Shown here: one piece after another, positions 26,274 to 35,011 of the stretch
How the letters are laid out: each line of letters opens with the position of its first letter
Position numbering within the stretch: position 1 is the first letter of the stretch
DNA from: Pseudonocardiales bacterium
GTDB taxonomy: Bacteria > Actinomycetota > Actinomycetes > Mycobacteriales > Pseudonocardiaceae
DNA length: 64,000 nt
Direction of reading: 5' to 3'
NCBI GenBank assembly: GCA_019243635.1
Contig: JAFAUB010000166.1
Location: 27,355-91,354, forward strand
Translations under genes and position numbers: made by a program
Notes under the pieces: model-generated
The model's database searches: none
Told to the model about the DNA's origin: nothing
The model's input: the letters and a program-made list of their open reading frames with translations, nothing else

Positions 26274-27602
26274 TTATGTCAGCTTTTTTCGGTTGACCCA
26301 CCATACCCGTAGCACTCGGTCCGGCCGCAGCAGACTCTCGGTTCGGTCGAGCAGTCCCATGACCCGGATGAACGCGGCGGCCAGGGACACGTCGGAGCTG
26401 GCCGCGGCGAGCAGTCGAGGCAGGTAGGCGTTGGTCATCCGGATCTTGCCGGTGCGGGTTCCGGGCACGCCGGGTAAGGCCAGGTCCGCGCCCACGGCGA
26501 AGTCCCATGGTGGATCGATCGTCTTCACGATCTCCTGGAAGTACCGGCCCGGCGCGGGACTCGCGGCGCGGGCGAGCAGCCGGCGCAGCACCAGGGCCTG
26601 GTTGGCGGCCACTGTCATGCCCTGACCGTAGACGGGGTTGAACGAGCAGATCGCATCGCCGAGGACCAGCAGACCCTCGGGGAACTCGGGCAGGTACTCG
26701 TAGCGGCGCCGCACACTGGCCGGGAACCGGAACGCGACCGGGTTGTCCAGGGGCTGTGCCCCGGCGATCGCCTCGGAGATGTCAGCGAAGGGCAGGCTGG
26801 CCGTGAATGCCTCGAAACCGGCCGGGTCGGTCGGCGGGTGGTCACCGAGGATGCCCCCCAAGGTGACCATGTGACGGCCGCCTTCCAGCGTGACCAGCCC
26901 ACCCATCCTCGGGTTAGCCGGCGTGCCGCTGGTGAGGATCAGCATGTCCGCGCCTAGCGCCCCGGGACGCAGCCGGTAGGTGCGGGTGGCATAGCCCAGC
27001 CCGATCTCGATCCGGTCTTCGGTCGGCGGCTGGTAGCCCAGCTCCGCCAGCCAGACGGGGGTCCGCGAGCCGCGGCCGGTCGCGTCCACCACGAGCCCCG
27101 CCGGCACCTGCATGAGGTCCCCGTCCTGGTCACGCACCCGTACTCCGGTGACCCGGCGCCCGGCGGTGGTGGTCAGACCCACGATGTCGGCGCGCTCCAG
27201 GAACGTCACGCCGGGCAGCGCCCGTACCCCGGCCCGAACCCGGCCTTCCAGGAATGGTCGGCTGGCGATCAGGCCCGGCAAGCCGATGTCGACCTGCGCC
27301 AGCCGGTGCCCGGCCAACAACCAGCGACAGTGGCCCAGCACGTCGCCGGACCTGGCGCCGGCCCGCACGGCGTGCGCGGTGAAACCGGGGAACAGCTCCT
27401 CGAGTACCGCGCGGCCACGCGGGTGCAAGCTATGCTGGTGGCGTCCCTGCGGCGCACCACGGCGGTGAGCGCCGATCTCGGGCATGACATCCCGGTCGAT
27501 CACCGTGACTTTCCGGTAGGCGTCGGTGAGCACCCGGGCGGCCAACAACCCGGCGACGCTCGCGCCCAAGACCACCGCGTGGTCGCCGAGCTCCTGTCGC
27601 AT
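26274..27602 (-). CDS. FAD-dependent oxidoreductase
   Basis: A 442-residue flavoprotein with AVVLGASVAGLLAARVLTDAY (FAD-binding N-terminus), GLVVDATGRGSRTPVWLAELG and LLVLGDAICSFNPVYGQGMT, the motif set of the geranylgeranyl-reductase / halogenase-like branch of FAD monooxygenases. The Trp-containing halogenase motif WxWxIP is not seen, so an oxygenase or reductase is more likely. The substrate is unknown; it may be a secondary metabolite. Its 5' neighbour is cimA's 3' end on the same strand, 167 bp away. Confidence 0.83.
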   Translation of the reverse strand: MRQELGDHAVVLGASVAGLLAARVLTDAYRKVTVIDRDVMPEIGAHRRGAPQGRHQHSLHPRGRAVLEELFPGFTAHAVRAGARSGDVLGHCRWLLAGHRLAQVDIGLPGLIASRPFLEGRVRAGVRALPGVTFLERADIVGLTTTAGRRVTGVRVRDQDGDLMQVPAGLVVDATGRGSRTPVWLAELGYQPPTEDRIEIGLGYATRTYRLRPGALGADMLILTSGTPANPRMGGLVTLEGGRHMVTLGGILGDHPPTDPAGFEAFTASLPFADISEAIAGAQPLDNPVAFRFPASVRRRYEYLPEFPEGLLVLGDAICSFNPVYGQGMTVAANQALVLRRLLARAASPAPGRYFQEIVKTIDPPWDFAVGADLALPGVPGTRTGKIRMTNAYLPRLLAAASSDVSLAAAFIRVMGLLDRTESLLRPDRVLRVWWVNRKKLT

Positions 27603-27769
27603 CGCGAACCTCCTGGCTGCGCGGGGTGCGGTGAGACGTCGGTGTCAGGGCTCGGCGCGCTCAGCTACTGGGGGCGCGGCGCGCGGCAACTCGACACCGG
27701 TCATGCGGGCGTTTCTCTCGGTCCCGACGCGCTCACCATCGGTCACCGGAATTGGAGCGGGATTGGAAT

Positions 27770-29395
27770 TCAGGCGGTGCTGGTGACCCCGTCATGGCGA
27801 AGTGCGGCGTAGGTCATCGCGTCCAGCAGCGCCAGCCAGGAGGCTTCTACCACATTGTCGTGCACCCCCACCGTGGTCCAGGACCCCGTCCCGTCGCTGG
27901 TGTCCACCAGCACCCGGGTCACGGCGTCGGTGCCGTGCGTGCCGGGCAGGATCCGAACCTTATAGTCGGACAGCTCCACGGTCTCCAGCCACGGCAGGTA
28001 GGCACCCAAGGCCTGCCGCAATGCGCCATCCAGGGCGTTGACCGGCCCATTGCCCTCCGCGGTGGCGATCACCCGCTCCCCCGCCACGTGCACCTTGACC
28101 GTCGCCTGCGCGACCACCTCGCCGCCCGTGGTGTGGTCCACCACCACCCGGTAGGACTCCAGCTGGAACGGCGGCGCGGGGGGCACCTCGTCGACCTCGT
28201 GGCGCACCAGCAGCTCGAAGGAGGCGTCGGCGGCCTCGAACGACCAGCCCCGGGACTCGAGCTCCTTGACTCGGGCCGTGACCACGCCGACCTCGGCCGA
28301 GCGGCCGGCCAGGTCCAGCCCGAGCTCGGCTCCCTTGAGCTCGATGCTGGCCCGGCCGGCCATCTCGGTCACCAGCACGCGCTGCGAGTTACCGACCGCT
28401 GCGGGGTCCAGGTGGTTGTACAGCTCAGGAGCCACCTTGATCGCACTCGCGTGCAGCCCCGCCTTGTGAGCGAAGGCCGAGCGCCCGACGTAGGCCTGGT
28501 GGGTGTCGGGAGCGAGGTTAGCGATCTCAGCCAGCGTGTGCGACGTGCTGGTCAGCTCGGCCATCCCCTGTTTCGGGAGGACCGGCATTCCCAGCTTGGT
28601 GACGAGGTTGGCGGCGACGGCGAACAGGTCCGCGTTGCCGGTTCGCTCTCCGTAGCCGTTGGCGGTGCACTGCACATGAGAAGCTCCGGCCTGCACCGCC
28701 GCGACCGAGTTGGCCACCGCGCAGGCGGTGTCGTCCTGGCAGTGAATACCCAGCCGGAAACCCGTACGGGCCAGCACCTCGGCGACGGTCTCTGCGAGCC
28801 GCAGCGGCAGCTGCCCACCGTTGGTGTCGCAGAGCACCGCGACGTCGGCGCCCGCAGTGATGCCGGCCTCGAGCACCCGCAGTGCGCAGTCCGCGTCGAA
28901 GACGTAGCCGTCGAAGAAGTGCTCAGCGTCGAGAAACACCCGCCGACCCTCGCCGACCAGCAGCGCGACGGTATCCGCGACCATCGCGCAGGCCCGCGCG
29001 ACGTCCACCCGCAGCACCCGCTCCATGTGCCGCCGGTCGGACTTGGCGACCAGGGTCACCACCGGAGCCCCCGATGCCAGCAACGCCCGCACCTGGGGGT
29101 CCCGCGCGGCACTGAGCTCAGCGCGGCAAGTTGAGCCGAAGGCCACCAAGGCGGCGTGCTTCAGTTCCAGCTCGCCGGCGCCGGCTCGGGTGAAGAACTC
29201 GGTGTCCTTGGGTAACGCGCCGGGCCAGCCGCCCTCGATGAAGCCCACGCCCAGCGCGTCCAGCAGCCGGGCGACGGCGAGCTTGTCGGCCACCGAGTAG
29301 GAGATCCCCTCGCGCTGGGCACCGTCGCGCAACGTGGTGTCGTAGAGGTGGAACTCATCACCGAGCGGGGTGCCGGCTGGGCTGGTGCGGGACAT
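27770..29395 (-). CDS. cimA: (R)-citramalate synthase
   Basis: Condenses pyruvate and acetyl-CoA to citramalate, the threonine-independent entry to isoleucine. From ATG 29395 the product is 541 residues: HLYDTTLRDGAQREGISYSV with the catalytic Arg-Asp, GIHCQDDTACAVANS, HVQCTANGYGERTGNADL, GRSAFAHKAGLHASAIKV, and a C-terminal LeuA allosteric domain (DGALRQALGAYLPWLETVELSDYKVR), presumably isoleucine-sensitive. The long region upstream that stays open is leader sequence, not coding. Expression is probably controlled by the attenuator described at 29428-29510. Confidence 0.94.
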   Translation of the reverse strand: MSRTSPAGTPLGDEFHLYDTTLRDGAQREGISYSVADKLAVARLLDALGVGFIEGGWPGALPKDTEFFTRAGAGELELKHAALVAFGSTCRAELSAARDPQVRALLASGAPVVTLVAKSDRRHMERVLRVDVARACAMVADTVALLVGEGRRVFLDAEHFFDGYVFDADCALRVLEAGITAGADVAVLCDTNGGQLPLRLAETVAEVLARTGFRLGIHCQDDTACAVANSVAAVQAGASHVQCTANGYGERTGNADLFAVAANLVTKLGMPVLPKQGMAELTSTSHTLAEIANLAPDTHQAYVGRSAFAHKAGLHASAIKVAPELYNHLDPAAVGNSQRVLVTEMAGRASIELKGAELGLDLAGRSAEVGVVTARVKELESRGWSFEAADASFELLVRHEVDEVPPAPPFQLESYRVVVDHTTGGEVVAQATVKVHVAGERVIATAEGNGPVNALDGALRQALGAYLPWLETVELSDYKVRILPGTHGTDAVTRVLVDTSDGTGSWTTVGVHDNVVEASWLALLDAMTYAALRHDGVTSTA

Positions 29396-29427
29396 CGTCG
29401 AGGCTCCAAGAGGGTGCGCTGGCCAAC

Positions 29428-29458
29428 AAAAAAGACCTCTCGCGGATGCGAGAGGTCT
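29428..29458 (-). terminator. Attenuator hairpin upstream of cimA
   Basis: AGACCTCTCGC (29448-29458 read on the minus strand) pairs perfectly with GCGAGAGGTCT over 11 bp around a 4-nt loop and is followed by six U. This is a textbook intrinsic terminator, placed 33 bp before the cimA start codon and after the leader peptide. Confidence 0.88.
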
Positions 29459-29480
29459 GCGCGCCGGGTGAGGGTACTTG

Positions 29481-29510
29481 TTACCCGACGCGCTCAGCGA
29501 TAATGACCAC
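29481..29510 (-). CDS. Leader peptide of cimA attenuator
   Basis: GTG 29510 to TAA 29481 encodes VVIIAERVG. Four consecutive branched-chain codons (Val-Val-Ile-Ile) followed by a later Val fit ribosome-stalling control by valine/isoleucine supply. The stop is 22 bp before the terminator hairpin. The reading frame is closed upstream, so no longer version exists. A possible promoter (-10 TACGCT, 29528-29533) lies 17 bp before the start; the -35 is weak. Confidence 0.6.
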   Translation of the reverse strand: MVIIAERVG

Positions 29511-29518
29511 GAAGTGGC

Positions 29519-29542
29519 ATGCCACAGAGCGTAGTGTGGCAT
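29519..29542. promoter_or_regulatory. Palindrome over the putative cimA promoter
   Basis: ATGCCACA (29519-29526) and TGTGGCAT (29535-29542) are perfect inverted 8-bp arms separated by 8 bp, and the spacer contains the putative -10 element on the minus strand. A dimeric repressor could bind here in addition to attenuation. Confidence 0.5.
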
Positions 29543-29674
29543 ACCTTCCGAGGGAACGGAACCCACCCCCAGAGCACGCCCAGGAGCCCCGGTCCTCGTC
29601 CTCAACCCCTACCGGCGGCCCCTTCCCACTGGCGGCTGACCGCGTCCCGAGACCGGCTCGATACGGTGGGCCCT

Positions 29675-29923
29675 ATGAGTGACATCGTCGATGACAAGAA
29701 GCACATCCGCGGCACGCTCGACCTGTCGAACGCCGTGTGGCAGCGCGCGGCGGGCTCGGAGGAGATCGAGGGACCGCACCTGGAGATCGCGTTCGTGCAG
29801 GACGGCTACGTGGCGATGCGCAGCTCCGAGCATCCCGTGGACGACCAGACATTGATCTTCACCCCGGCCGAGTGGGAGGCCTTCGTCCTCGGCGCCAAGG
29901 ACGGCGAGTTCGACGTCATGTGA
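29675..29923 (+). CDS. DUF397-like small protein
   Basis: An 82-residue protein. GPHLEIAFVQDGYVAMRSSE and LIFTPAEWEAFVLGAKDGEF match the DUF397 pattern (VEVA..., VAVRDSK, FT..EW.AF..G...GEFD). DUF397 proteins usually pair with XRE regulators and, in Streptomyces, act in developmental or stress switches; no intact XRE gene is adjacent here. ATG 29675 is the only start that excludes leader sequence upstream. Confidence 0.8.
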   Translation: MSDIVDDKKHIRGTLDLSNAVWQRAAGSEEIEGPHLEIAFVQDGYVAMRSSEHPVDDQTLIFTPAEWEAFVLGAKDGEFDVM

Positions 29924-29990
29924 CGGGCTGATCGCCAGCGTCGTCTCCTCCTTCACTTCGTTGTCGGTGCCGCGCGATAGGCTGCCCGGC

Positions 29991-30275
29991 ATGGCCAGCC
30001 TGGAAGTCGCCCACCTCGTGCGCCGTGTCGACGAGCAGGACGAGACCGTTCGCGCGGTCGGCGACACCCTGCTCGACATCCAGGAGACGGTGGATCAGCA
30101 CACCGAGACACTGGTGAGGATCCAGGAGACGGTGGATCAGCACACCGAGACACTGGTGACGATCCAGGAGACGCTGACAGGGCAGGGCGAAACGCTGACA
30201 CAGCACACCGAACTCCTCGCCGAGATTCTTCGGCGGCTCAACACCAACGACGACCGGAACTCCAGCGACAACTGA
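29991..30275 (+). CDS. Small coiled-coil protein with internal 42-bp repeats
   Basis: A 94-residue protein from ATG 29991. After MASLEVAHLVRRVDEQDE it consists of the 14-residue unit IQETVDQHTETLVR repeated about 2.5 times, with matching 42-bp DNA repeats (about 30078-30168), then LTGQGETLTQHTELLAEILR. The heptad-like spacing of Ile/Val/Leu predicts a coiled coil. Function unknown; the near-identical DNA repeats suggest recent expansion. Confidence 0.65.
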   Translation: MASLEVAHLVRRVDEQDETVRAVGDTLLDIQETVDQHTETLVRIQETVDQHTETLVTIQETLTGQGETLTQHTELLAEILRRLNTNDDRNSSDN

Positions 30276-30399
30276 GCAGCCCAGATGTGGGCACTGAAGA
30301 TCGTCGCGACTCTTTTTCGGGCCGGCTGCATGGAGCGGTGCCTACGACGGGGACAATCGGATAGGCACCGACGAACAGCACGCTCAATGTGATGGGCCT

Positions 30400-30669
30400 A
30401 TGCCCACCCGAGGAACCGTGTGCGGCTGGCTCACCGACGGGGGCTATGACGTCGACGAAGGCCAGGACGTCATCGACTCCCCGGGCGGCTGCTGGGCACA
30501 TTTCAGCCGGCTGGCGATGACCGGTTACCGCGCCGTCACTCTGGGTGTCACCCACGTCACCGTGGCCACCGAGAATGGCGAGAAGATCACGCTGGCGCCC
30601 GAGCAGCTGGAGCCGTTGGTGCACCAGCTCGACTGCATCAGCTACGACCTGACCTTCCCCGCCGGCTGA
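30400..30669 (+). CDS. Hypothetical protein (89 aa)
   Basis: Not recognised. The product is compact and protein-like (CGWLTDGGYDVDEGQDVIDSP, YRAVTLGVTHVTVATENG, QLEPLVHQLDCISYDL), with high GC at third codon positions, so it is probably real. It converges with the ESX-associated cassette, 6 bp from the EspG-like stop. Confidence 0.55.
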   Translation: MPTRGTVCGWLTDGGYDVDEGQDVIDSPGGCWAHFSRLAMTGYRAVTLGVTHVTVATENGEKITLAPEQLEPLVHQLDCISYDLTFPAG

Positions 30670-30675
30670 GCCCAG

Positions 30676-31449
30676 TCAGTGGAGAGTGTCGAGGAGGTGC
30701 TGGAGGGTGGTGGCTAGGCGGTGCGGGTCGCCGGGGGTGATGGTCAGCGACCTGTCGTCGTGGCGGGGGCTGACGGTGATCTGGTATCGGCCGTCGGGGT
30801 TGTCGCACCAGCGCAGGACCGGCGAGCGGTGCACCCGGCCCGCGGAGTCCCGCACGTTGGCGGTGATCTGCCCGGCCCGCGCGTGTGGTTGGTCCAGGAT
30901 CGCTGACACCGCAGCGCGCTCGCGCTCGGCACCGGTCCGGACGGGCGACGCCGAGACCAGCACACCACCGGGCCGCTCAGGGCTCGGCGCCAGCGCGATG
31001 GTCCCTCCGGGGCTGCGACCCGGAGGGTGCCGCGGGAGCCGGCCCACCACAGCCGCAGTCAACCCCACTGCGGGAATGATGTCCAGCACCGTCGCGCCAG
31101 GCCGGTCTGGGTGTTGCAGCGCGCAGACGCCCAGGGTGCCGCTTCGGGCCGCGAGCACTCGAACCGGCTGCCGCGCCACCGCGTCGGTAAGCCACACCGA
31201 GTCCACCCAACGCGCCGGTCGGTGCAGCAGACGCAGCGCGGCTTCCAGCTCGGCCTCGACCCGGCCCGCGCGCACCAGGCCGAGCCGGCGCAGCTCCTCG
31301 CCCACCTCACCCCGGACGCGACCGCGCTCACTATGGGTACGCCCGTGCGAGCGCACCTGAATCGGCGCGGGGTAACCCTCCAGCCGCAGCTCCTCGGTGA
31401 GCATGTCCCACTGCGCGGCGCTCAGCTGCCATCCCATCAGTGGCGGCAC
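30676..31449 (-). CDS. ESX secretion-associated protein, EspG-like
   Basis: A 257-residue cytosolic protein with the EspG-family outline: LSAAQWDMLTEELRLEGYPAP near the N-terminus, a charged helix (RVEAELEAALRLLHRPARWVD), and C-terminal RDSAGRVHRSPVLRWCDNPDG and TPGDPHRLATTLQHLLDTL. In mycobacteria EspG chaperones bind PPE proteins and deliver them to the type VII secretion system. Here it is the last gene of a four-gene cassette, 3 bp after the PPE-like gene, its likely client. Confidence 0.8.
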   Translation of the reverse strand: MPPLMGWQLSAAQWDMLTEELRLEGYPAPIQVRSHGRTHSERGRVRGEVGEELRRLGLVRAGRVEAELEAALRLLHRPARWVDSVWLTDAVARQPVRVLAARSGTLGVCALQHPDRPGATVLDIIPAVGLTAAVVGRLPRHPPGRSPGGTIALAPSPERPGGVLVSASPVRTGAERERAAVSAILDQPHARAGQITANVRDSAGRVHRSPVLRWCDNPDGRYQITVSPRHDDRSLTITPGDPHRLATTLQHLLDTLH

Positions 31450-31452
31450 CGG

Positions 31453-32769
31453 TCAGTCGTCCTGCTCGGGCGGGTCCTGGCCGATCACCGCCGGGGCGAC
31501 CTTGCGGCCGTCGGTGAAGATGTCGTCCATCTCGATCAGATAGGAGGGACGCCGATGCTCGGAGTCCTCACCGCCCCGACCGCGTCCGCCGCCCATCGGG
31601 GCCATCATCTCGCCGGGGTTGGCGCGCCCGAACCCCATGCCGGTGGCACCGCGACCCGGGCCGGCACCCGGCTGGCCCTCCTCGGCGACGGTCGAGGGAC
31701 GGGGACCGAACTCAGCGGGATGACCCGCGCCGGCACGCCCGCCACCGCCTGAGGAGCCGCCAACCTCGCCACCGCCGAGCCGGACACCACCGGCCGCTCG
31801 AGCCCGCCGAACGCCACCCGCGATCTGTCCCATGACCGGGACACCGGCCGCTGCCGTCACGGCCGCCGCAGCGACCTGGCCGCCCACCTGTTGGTGTCGA
31901 TGGGTGCCCTGATCGGACACCACCTGACCGCCACCGTGCGACACCGGAACCCCGCTGGTCACACTCTGCAACGCGACAGGGGACGGCTGTGTGCCGGCGG
32001 TGGGAGCCGACAGCGTGTGGGCAACACGCCCGCCCCCCTGTGTGCCGACCCCGCCACCGGGCGCCCCGGCACCGGTCATCCCACCACCGGGCGCCCCGGC
32101 ACCGGGCGCTCCGGCACCGGGATAGGCGGATCTCGGTGCCGGGCCCGGCTTCGGCAGATGCTCAGGTGGTCGCAACGTCGGGTCGACCAGCTTCGCGTAC
32201 ATCGGTACCGCCGCGCGGTAGTCGTTGATCGGGGCGGAGTACACATCGGTCATGATCCGCACGGCGTCGGCGTGCAGCTGCGACTGCTCCCGTTCCTGCG
32301 CGACGGCGTCAACGACCGCGCCGGGTACACCACCGGCGGCGAGACTGGTCAGCGACTCACCCCAGTCGTAGAACTTCGGCGGCGGCACAGTGGTCTTGGC
32401 CTGCCCGGCGCAGAGGCCGGATGCGTCCATCAGCTCCGTGGTGCGCTCCGCGACGTCGGCCTGGCCGGCCGACCACTGGCTGATCGGGTCGAGAGCGGTG
32501 AGCGCCGCATCGGCCGATCCGCCCCGCCATCCACCGGCCACGATCCCCTTCAGGTCGTGGGTGAGCCCGGTGATGACATCCACCGTGTTCCGGCCCTGCT
32601 CGCGCCACGCGCTGGCGGCATCGCTGATGTCACCCGGATCGACCGAGGTGTCCAGCATCGAGCGGATCTCCGGATGCCCCCAGGCCGCCCAGTTGCTGGA
32701 CCCATGGTCAGTACCGCTGGACCCGCCGAACCCGAGCACATCGGCCACCACATCCCCTGCTCCGGACAT
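31453..32769 (-). CDS. PPE/WXG-like secreted effector with Gly/Ala/Pro-rich tail
   Basis: A 438-residue protein. The N-terminal about 180 residues are helical (DISDAASAWREQGRNTVDVI, GIVAGGWRGGSADAALTALD with a WxG turn, EQSQLHADAVRIMTDVYSAP). The rest is low-complexity: PGAGAPGAGAPGGG-type repeats, Gly/Arg-rich segments and an acidic end. That fits the WXG/PPE-type substrates of type VII secretion in Pseudonocardiaceae. No toxin domain is visible in the C-terminal part. Adjacent EspG-like and DUF3558 genes support the assignment. Confidence 0.7.
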   Translation of the reverse strand: MSGAGDVVADVLGFGGSSGTDHGSSNWAAWGHPEIRSMLDTSVDPGDISDAASAWREQGRNTVDVITGLTHDLKGIVAGGWRGGSADAALTALDPISQWSAGQADVAERTTELMDASGLCAGQAKTTVPPPKFYDWGESLTSLAAGGVPGAVVDAVAQEREQSQLHADAVRIMTDVYSAPINDYRAAVPMYAKLVDPTLRPPEHLPKPGPAPRSAYPGAGAPGAGAPGGGMTGAGAPGGGVGTQGGGRVAHTLSAPTAGTQPSPVALQSVTSGVPVSHGGGQVVSDQGTHRHQQVGGQVAAAAVTAAAGVPVMGQIAGGVRRARAAGGVRLGGGEVGGSSGGGGRAGAGHPAEFGPRPSTVAEEGQPGAGPGRGATGMGFGRANPGEMMAPMGGGRGRGGEDSEHRRPSYLIEMDDIFTDGRKVAPAVIGQDPPEQDD

Positions 32770-32770
32770 C

Positions 32771-33283
32771 TCAACTCCCCGCTTTCGGCAATCGAGGCTC
32801 GATCATCTGCGCGATCCGCAACGCCTCAGCGCACGAGTCGACCGACGGCCCACTGAGGCTGAACGCCGGCGCCACGCTCACCACCAGCGAGACCAGCCCA
32901 CCATCCACCAACTGCGTGCAGTCGTCGCGCTCACGATCCACCGAGAGGTGTGCCCCGGCCCGGCCGTTGACCGTGTTGTCTGCGAAGCTGGTGAATGCAG
33001 GATCATGCTGGCGGGCTTTATACGAAGCGACGGTTTCCCTGTCCCGTTCCAGACCCAGCGTCAGGGACTTACCCTGCCATCCACAGCCGACCACGCCCAC
33101 CTTGTCAAACGGCTTGCGGGTGTTCACGTCGAGACCCAGCGCGGTCAGCTGGGTGTCGGTCAGGATGGTGCACATGTCGACCCGGCTAGCGTCGGCCACC
33201 GCAGGTGATGGGCCGGATCCCGGTGATGGGGAACCGCATCCGGCCGCAAGCAGCGCCAGAATAACCACGAGAACGCGCCTCAC
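32771..33283 (-). CDS. DUF3558 lipoprotein
   Basis: A 170-residue lipoprotein: MRRVLVVILALLAAGCGS has a clear lipobox with Cys16. The DUF3558 domain follows, with VDMCTILTDTQLTALGLDV, VGCGWQGKSLTLGLERD and VDSCAEALRIAQMIEPRL; several cysteines probably form disulfides. Members accompany ESX-type effector genes in this bacterial family; function unknown. It overlaps the upstream gene by 4 nt and is 1 bp from the PPE-like gene, so the four genes form one operon. Confidence 0.85.
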   Translation of the reverse strand: MRRVLVVILALLAAGCGSPSPGSGPSPAVADASRVDMCTILTDTQLTALGLDVNTRKPFDKVGVVGCGWQGKSLTLGLERDRETVASYKARQHDPAFTSFADNTVNGRAGAHLSVDRERDDCTQLVDGGLVSLVVSVAPAFSLSGPSVDSCAEALRIAQMIEPRLPKAGS

Positions 33284-33699
33284 TCGGATCGGTCCCGGAA
33301 CATCTGTTCGTTTGCCGCATCAGCCTCGGTGACCGTGCGCCCGGCCGCCCGGTAGGTCGCCGCCATGTTCTTGAACACCCCTTGGGCGCTCCTCATCGCG
33401 TCGATGTAGTCCTGACCGGCCTGGGCGAACCGCTCCGCTGCGGCGTTGCCGTCCTCGTTGTCACCGAACTTGCGCTTCCGGGTGAGCACGCGCGCGTCTA
33501 TCAGCAAGTCGTCGATCTCCCTGACCGCCTGGTCGCACCGGGCCGCCGCGCGCTCGGCGACACCGGCCTCCATCCACAGCTCACCTGCGGCGACCGCAGC
33601 CGCCAGAGAGGTCTGCTGCTGGGTGACACCCGATGGCTGCGCACCGGTCTGCTCACGATCCCGCCCTCCTCGTTGGACCGAGGGTGACCGTACTATCAC
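33280..33699 (-). CDS. Small helical protein, first gene of ESX-associated cassette
   Basis: A 139-residue predicted all-helical protein (LAAAVAAGELWMEAGVAERAA, CDQAVREIDDLLIDARVL, RFAQAGQDYIDAMRSAQGVF, AATYRAAGRTVTEADAAN). Size, helicity and position at the head of a DUF3558/PPE-like/EspG operon suggest an Esx- or PE-like secretion partner, though no WXG motif is visible. The start is uncertain: GTG 33699 or GTG 33627. Confidence 0.6.
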   Translation of the reverse strand: MIVRSPSVQRGGRDREQTGAQPSGVTQQQTSLAAAVAAGELWMEAGVAERAAARCDQAVREIDDLLIDARVLTRKRKFGDNEDGNAAAERFAQAGQDYIDAMRSAQGVFKNMAATYRAAGRTVTEADAANEQMFRDRSE

Positions 33700-33761
33700 C
33701 GCCCGCCAGCCCGTCAGCGGTCCCGGAACCCCTGAGGTCGGGAGCTAGCGGGCTGACCCCC

Positions 33762-34811
33762 CTACAGGCCTGCGCGCTCGACGCGCTGGCTTGAGGAGAC
33801 CAGGGCAGCCAACCGATCACCGATGGCGTGAGTACCGCCGGGATGAGCGTGATCACGGGTGGCCAGGTCGAAGGCGACCGCGGCCTCCACCCGGCGGGAC
33901 GGCTCGTCCAAACCCAGGTGGGCGAGCATCAGCCCGATCGAGAGCACCGCTGCGGTCGGGTCGGCTACACCCTGACCGGCGATGTCCGGCGCGGAGCCGT
34001 GCACCGGCTCGAACATGCTGGGGTTTCGGCGGGTGACGTCGAGGTTGCCGCTGGCGGCCAGGCCGATCCCGCCGGTGACGGCCGCCGCGAGATCGGTGAG
34101 GATGTCACCGAACAGGTTGTCAGTGACGATCACGTCGAACCGGCCGGGGTCGGTGACCAGGTGGATAGTGGCCGCGTCGACGTGCTGGTAGGCCACCGTC
34201 ACGTCGGGATGCTGCAGCGACACCTCTTCCACGATGCGCGACCACAGCGACCCGGCGTGGGAGAGCACGTTCGTCTTGTGCACCAGCGTCAGGTGCCTGC
34301 GCGGGCGCGCTGCGGCCCGGGTGAACGCGTCGCGCACGACGCGCTCCACACCGAACGCGGTGTTGATGCTGACCTCGGTGGCGATCTCGTGCGGGGTGTC
34401 CTTGCGCAGCAGCCCGCCGTTGCCCGCATAAGGGCCCTCGGTGCCCTCTCGGACCACGATCATGTCGATGCTTCCGGGGTCCGCGATCGGGCTGCGCACA
34501 CCGGGATACAGCCGCGCCGGCCGCAGGTTCACGTGGTGGTCCATCTCGAAACGCAGCCGCAGCAGCAGCCCGCGCTCCAGGATCCCGCTGGGCACAGAGG
34601 GATCCCCCACCGCGCCGAGCAGGATGGCGTCGTGCTGGCGGAGCTCACCCAGAACCGACTCGGGGAGTAGCTCCCCGGTGGCGTGCCAGCGCGCGGCACC
34701 GAGATCGTAGGGCGTGGTCTCGGCGTCAGGGGCGACCTCGTCCAGGATCTTGAGCGCCTCGCCGATCACCTCCGGACCGATCCCGTCGCCGGGGATCACC
34801 GCGAGCCGCAT
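33762..34811 (-). CDS. leuB: 3-isopropylmalate dehydrogenase
   Basis: Oxidatively decarboxylates 3-isopropylmalate in leucine synthesis and 3-methylmalate in the citramalate route. ATG 34811 follows GGAGGT by 5 nt and gives 349 residues beginning [20 protein letters not shown]. Motifs: [58 protein letters not shown], and the metal/NAD regions [20 protein letters not shown] and [18 protein letters not shown]. This is the actinobacterial short type. It lies downstream of serA on the same strand. Confidence 0.96.
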   Translation of the reverse strand: MRLAVIPGDGIGPEVIGEALKILDEVAPDAETTPYDLGAARWHATGELLPESVLGELRQHDAILLGAVGDPSVPSGILERGLLLRLRFEMDHHVNLRPARLYPGVRSPIADPGSIDMIVVREGTEGPYAGNGGLLRKDTPHEIATEVSINTAFGVERVVRDAFTRAAARPRRHLTLVHKTNVLSHAGSLWSRIVEEVSLQHPDVTVAYQHVDAATIHLVTDPGRFDVIVTDNLFGDILTDLAAAVTGGIGLAASGNLDVTRRNPSMFEPVHGSAPDIAGQGVADPTAAVLSIGLMLAHLGLDEPSRRVEAAVAFDLATRDHAHPGGTHAIGDRLAALVSSSQRVERAGL

Positions 34812-35011
34812 GCGCCACCTCCAGTGCCCGGGCCCCGCCCTGGGACCCTCCGCAGCGCGCAGGTTACTCGCAGCCACCGAAAGCCCCGCACCATGGGTTA
34901 AGTCGAACGAGGGACCCCGAACGGGTACTCCTGCTGCACATCATGGGCCAGTCAGATCGGTCCCGCTACCAGCACCATCGCCTGAACCGCGCCGGTCGTA
35001 AGGGTCCCTCG
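34812..35011. other. serA-leuB intergenic region with distant inverted repeat
   Basis: 200 bp without a gene. ACGAGGGACCC (34907-34917) and GGGTCCCTCGT (35002-35012) are exact inverted 11-bp repeats 84 bp apart, the latter touching the serA stop. The short palindrome GTCACAAGGTGAC lies at 35011-35023. It may contain a serA terminator and the leuB promoter. Confidence 0.4.

Noticed and set aside
29396..29605. 70-residue N-terminal extension of citramalate synthase
   Set aside because: This open stretch contains the attenuator hairpin and leader peptide; family homology starts just after ATG 29395.
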